Positions 43,730-45,556 of a DNA stretch of 45,556 bases are shown piece by piece; within the stretch, counting starts at the first letter, position 1; every line of letters starts with the position of its first letter. The DNA lies in NCBI GenBank assembly GCA_022447665.1, contig JAKVAQ010000037.1, forward strand, positions 1 to 45,556. Reading direction: 5' to 3'. This DNA is from Crocinitomicaceae bacterium. GTDB lineage: Bacteria > Bacteroidota > Bacteroidia > Flavobacteriales_D > Crocinitomicaceae. Below the pieces are notes generated by a model, which searched no databases, had not been told where the DNA came from, and worked only from the letters and a program-made list of their open reading frames with translations. A program made the position numbers and the translations under genes.

Positions 43730-45556
43730 TAGTCTCTTGTATATGATTTAATCATCCTTTTAATTCTATCCTCCAGTTTTTCACTCGAAATTTTAGCTCT
43801 TAGTCTATCTGTGATTATAGGAAACGAAAAAGGCGTGGGCTTTACCGTGTTTCGAATAATTAATTCTTGACCTGCTATTCTATTTAAGGCATTCATCAAT
43901 CTTTCTTGTTCAAATTGATGCTCGTAAACTTCGGAATAGGCTTGTTGATATAACAAGTTACTAGGTTCATAATCTTCGAAAACACTAAAGTGTAGTTGAG
44001 AACTGGATTGTAAGTGCCTATCTCGTTTTCGTTTATCCGGTGGCCCTGTAAATACTAACCCGGAAATAACTGCTATATCTCTAAATGTTCTTCTGGCTGT
44101 TTCTGCCGCATTTATACTTTCAACAAGATCATTTTCAATCTCATTCGAGCTTAATAAGCTGTGCTCTGCAATAAGATTGGGGTCAAAAAATTGATCGGAA
44201 AGAATTTCAAAACCATAATCATTAAAAGCCAATGAGAAAGAGATAGGTTGAAGCAAGGACATTCTGTAGGCAAGTAGCGAACAAAGTCCTTCGTGCACAT
44301 TTCTACCCTCAAATGGATATACCATTATATGAAAGCCCTCTTTTGATTCAAAAGCTTCGACTAATAATTGATTTGCATTAGGTACAGCAGAGTATTCCAG
44401 TTGTCTGGAAAGAAAGGGCTGAAGGGCTCTGAATTCAGCACTACTATCTGGGTTTAGACGGAGATTTTCCATCTCTTTGCGCAAGGTGTCGCCTAATTGA
44501 GCTGAGAGCGTCATCCTTCCACCCATCCAACTAACAGTTTTTGGCTTTTTCGATTTCGATAGTTTAACCTGAGCTACCATATCTCTGATTCTAACTAATT
44601 CTAGGGTTCTTCCTGAAAATATAAAACTATCGCCAGGATTCATTTTAGAAATAAACCATTCTTCAACCGTACCTAGATATCCTCCACTTACAAATTTTAC
44701 TTTTAACTCACCTCCTCCGACAATTGTGCCGATTTGCATTCGGTGACGCATGGCAACTCTTCTACTATTTACTTTGTATAATCCGTCTTCTAAAACTTCT
44801 ACTTTTTTAAATTCGTCATAGGACTCCTGACTCTGTGAGCCCTTGGTAATGTAGTTTAATAACCACGTCCATTCCTGTAAATCCATATACTGAAAAGCAT
44901 GGGTTTGAAGCACTTCTTCAAGTATGTCGTCTGGATAAAAGCCATCCGATACTGCCAGTGTAATAAGGTATTGAGCCAGAACATCGAAAGACAAGGTGTA
45001 AGGCAATCGATCTTCAACTGTGTTTGAGTTAGAGGCAGTTCTCAGTGCTTGCGCTTCTAAGAGTTCCAAAGAGTAGGTGGGTACGAAGTAGATTTTACTC
45101 GTTTTACCGGGAGAATGCCCACTTCGTCCAGCTCTCTGAAGAAATCTAGCGACCCCTTTTGGACTTCCAATTTGAACAATAGATTCTACCGGTGCAAAAT
45201 CGACTCCAAGATCTAAACTTGAGGTACAAACCACTACTTTCAGCATCTCATCTCTTATGGCTTCCTCTAGCCAAATTCGTTGTCCTTTATCAATGCTTCC
45301 ATGATGCATCCCAATTAGTCCAGCTAGTTCTGGATAGGCATCCAACAAAGCTCTAAACCACGTCTCACACTGCCCGCGAGTGTTGGTAAAAATTAGTGTT
45401 GTTTTACTTTTTTGAATAACCTCAGCGACCAGTTTTATTTGATGAAGTCCAATATGTCCGCGCCAAGGAAAGGCGTCAACCTCTTCAGGAACTAGACTCT
45501 GAATTTTAATTTTTTTCTTTTTCGTTGATTTTATGAGAATACTTTTTTTTCGGACG
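43729..45556 (-). CDS. Ligase-associated Lhr-like DEXH helicase, 5' truncated by window end
   Basis: About 608 codons of the C-terminal part are visible. The frame is open to the window edge, so the true start is outside; a TTG near 45348 is internal. Visible helicase motifs are 'TLIFTNTRGQCETWFRALL' (motif IV region), 'VVCTSSLDLGVDF' (motif V) and 'RFLQRAGRSGHSPG' (motif VI). The Lhr-specific winged-helix and C-terminal domains ('GTVEEWFISKMNPGDSFIFSGRTLELVRI') follow. The protein is a 3'-5' ssDNA translocase/helicase. Overlap with pdeM by one base shows tight coupling, matching the ligase-associated DNA damage response cluster. Confidence 0.93.
   Translation of the reverse strand, partial: VRKKSILIKSTKKKKIKIQSLVPEEVDAFPWRGHIGLHQIKLVAEVIQKSKTTLIFTNTRGQCETWFRALLDAYPELAGLIGMHHGSIDKGQRIWLEEAIRDEMLKVVVCTSSLDLGVDFAPVESIVQIGSPKGVARFLQRAGRSGHSPGKTSKIYFVPTYSLELLEAQALRTASNSNTVEDRLPYTLSFDVLAQYLITLAVSDGFYPDDILEEVLQTHAFQYMDLQEWTWLLNYITKGSQSQESYDEFKKVEVLEDGLYKVNSRRVAMRHRMQIGTIVGGGELKVKFVSGGYLGTVEEWFISKMNPGDSFIFSGRTLELVRIRDMVAQVKLSKSKKPKTVSWMGGRMTLSAQLGDTLRKEMENLRLNPDSSAEFRALQPFLSRQLEYSAVPNANQLLVEAFESKEGFHIMVYPFEGRNVHEGLCSLLAYRMSLLQPISFSLAFNDYGFEILSDQFFDPNLIAEHSLLSSNEIENDLVESINAAETARRTFRDIAVISGLVFTGPPDKRKRDRHLQSSSQLHFSVFEDYEPSNLLYQQAYSEVYEHQFEQERLMNALNRIAGQELIIRNTVKPTPFSFPIITDRLRAKISSEKLEDRIKRMIKSYTRD

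Overview
The window is a gene-dense, AT-rich chromosomal segment of a Bacteroidota bacterium, most likely order Flavobacteriales (a marine Cryomorphaceae/Schleiferiaceae-like lineage is my guess; the rank below order is inference). The evidence is: type IX secretion (T9SS) sorting domains of both kinds (gliding-associated C-terminus at 3-506, 'YPNPA' type at 1237-3816), two TonB-dependent receptors with carboxypeptidase-like N-terminal domains, HisKA_2-type kinases, a regulator-propeller/SpoIIE phosphatase, and promoters matching the Bacteroidota pattern (TTTG, about 19-20 nt, TAnnTTTG). I see no rRNA, tRNA, CRISPR array, transposase or prophage.

Layout. 1-5.1 kb: T9SS cargo, a PolB-like exonuclease and a serine hydrolase. 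5.1-5.6 kb: a small lipoprotein gene whose frame continues past a TAA into a start-less membrane hairpin. 6.1-17.2 kb: a long leftward block of HAD phosphatase, DUF4011-like superfamily 1 helicase, two polytopic GT-C-like membrane proteins, a histidine kinase, CoA-transferase subunit B and an FAD oxidoreductase, with a strongly structured intergenic element at 9879-9989. 17.4-20.4 kb: small proteins, a TruA-like pseudouridine synthase, a bestrophin and a TerB-like protein. 20.5-26.3 kb: a mutagenesis/repair cassette of short DnaE (DnaE2/ImuC type), DNA polymerase IV and a PA0069-type radical SAM protein. Two 8-2-8 palindromes precede the two polymerases, and both Pol IV and the radical SAM protein carry sliding-clamp-binding-like pentapeptides. 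26.3-31.2 kb: a TonB receptor and an ergothioneine operon (DUF427-egtB-egtD). 31.4-37.8 kb: a Fur-family regulator diverging from a TonB receptor plus Cys-rich lipoprotein, a tandem universal stress protein split by an in-frame TAG, a TPR histidine kinase, and a MerC protein. The receptor and MerC promoters share the palindrome TGCAACAnTGTTGCA. 38-45.5 kb: a large sensor/SpoIIE phosphatase, a phytoene-desaturase-like oxidoreductase, and the PdeM-Lhr pair of the ligase-associated repair system, with Lhr cut by the window end.

Functional themes are DNA repair (exonuclease, DnaE2-Pol IV-radical SAM, Lhr-PdeM, perhaps the helicase), metal or nutrient uptake under a Fur-type repressor, redox protection by ergothioneine, and envelope sensing. 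The best candidates for something undescribed are the clamp-tethered polymerase/radical SAM cassette and the Fur-type regulon with its shared operator. All calls rest on reading the sequence and on remembered family features; no database search was possible.
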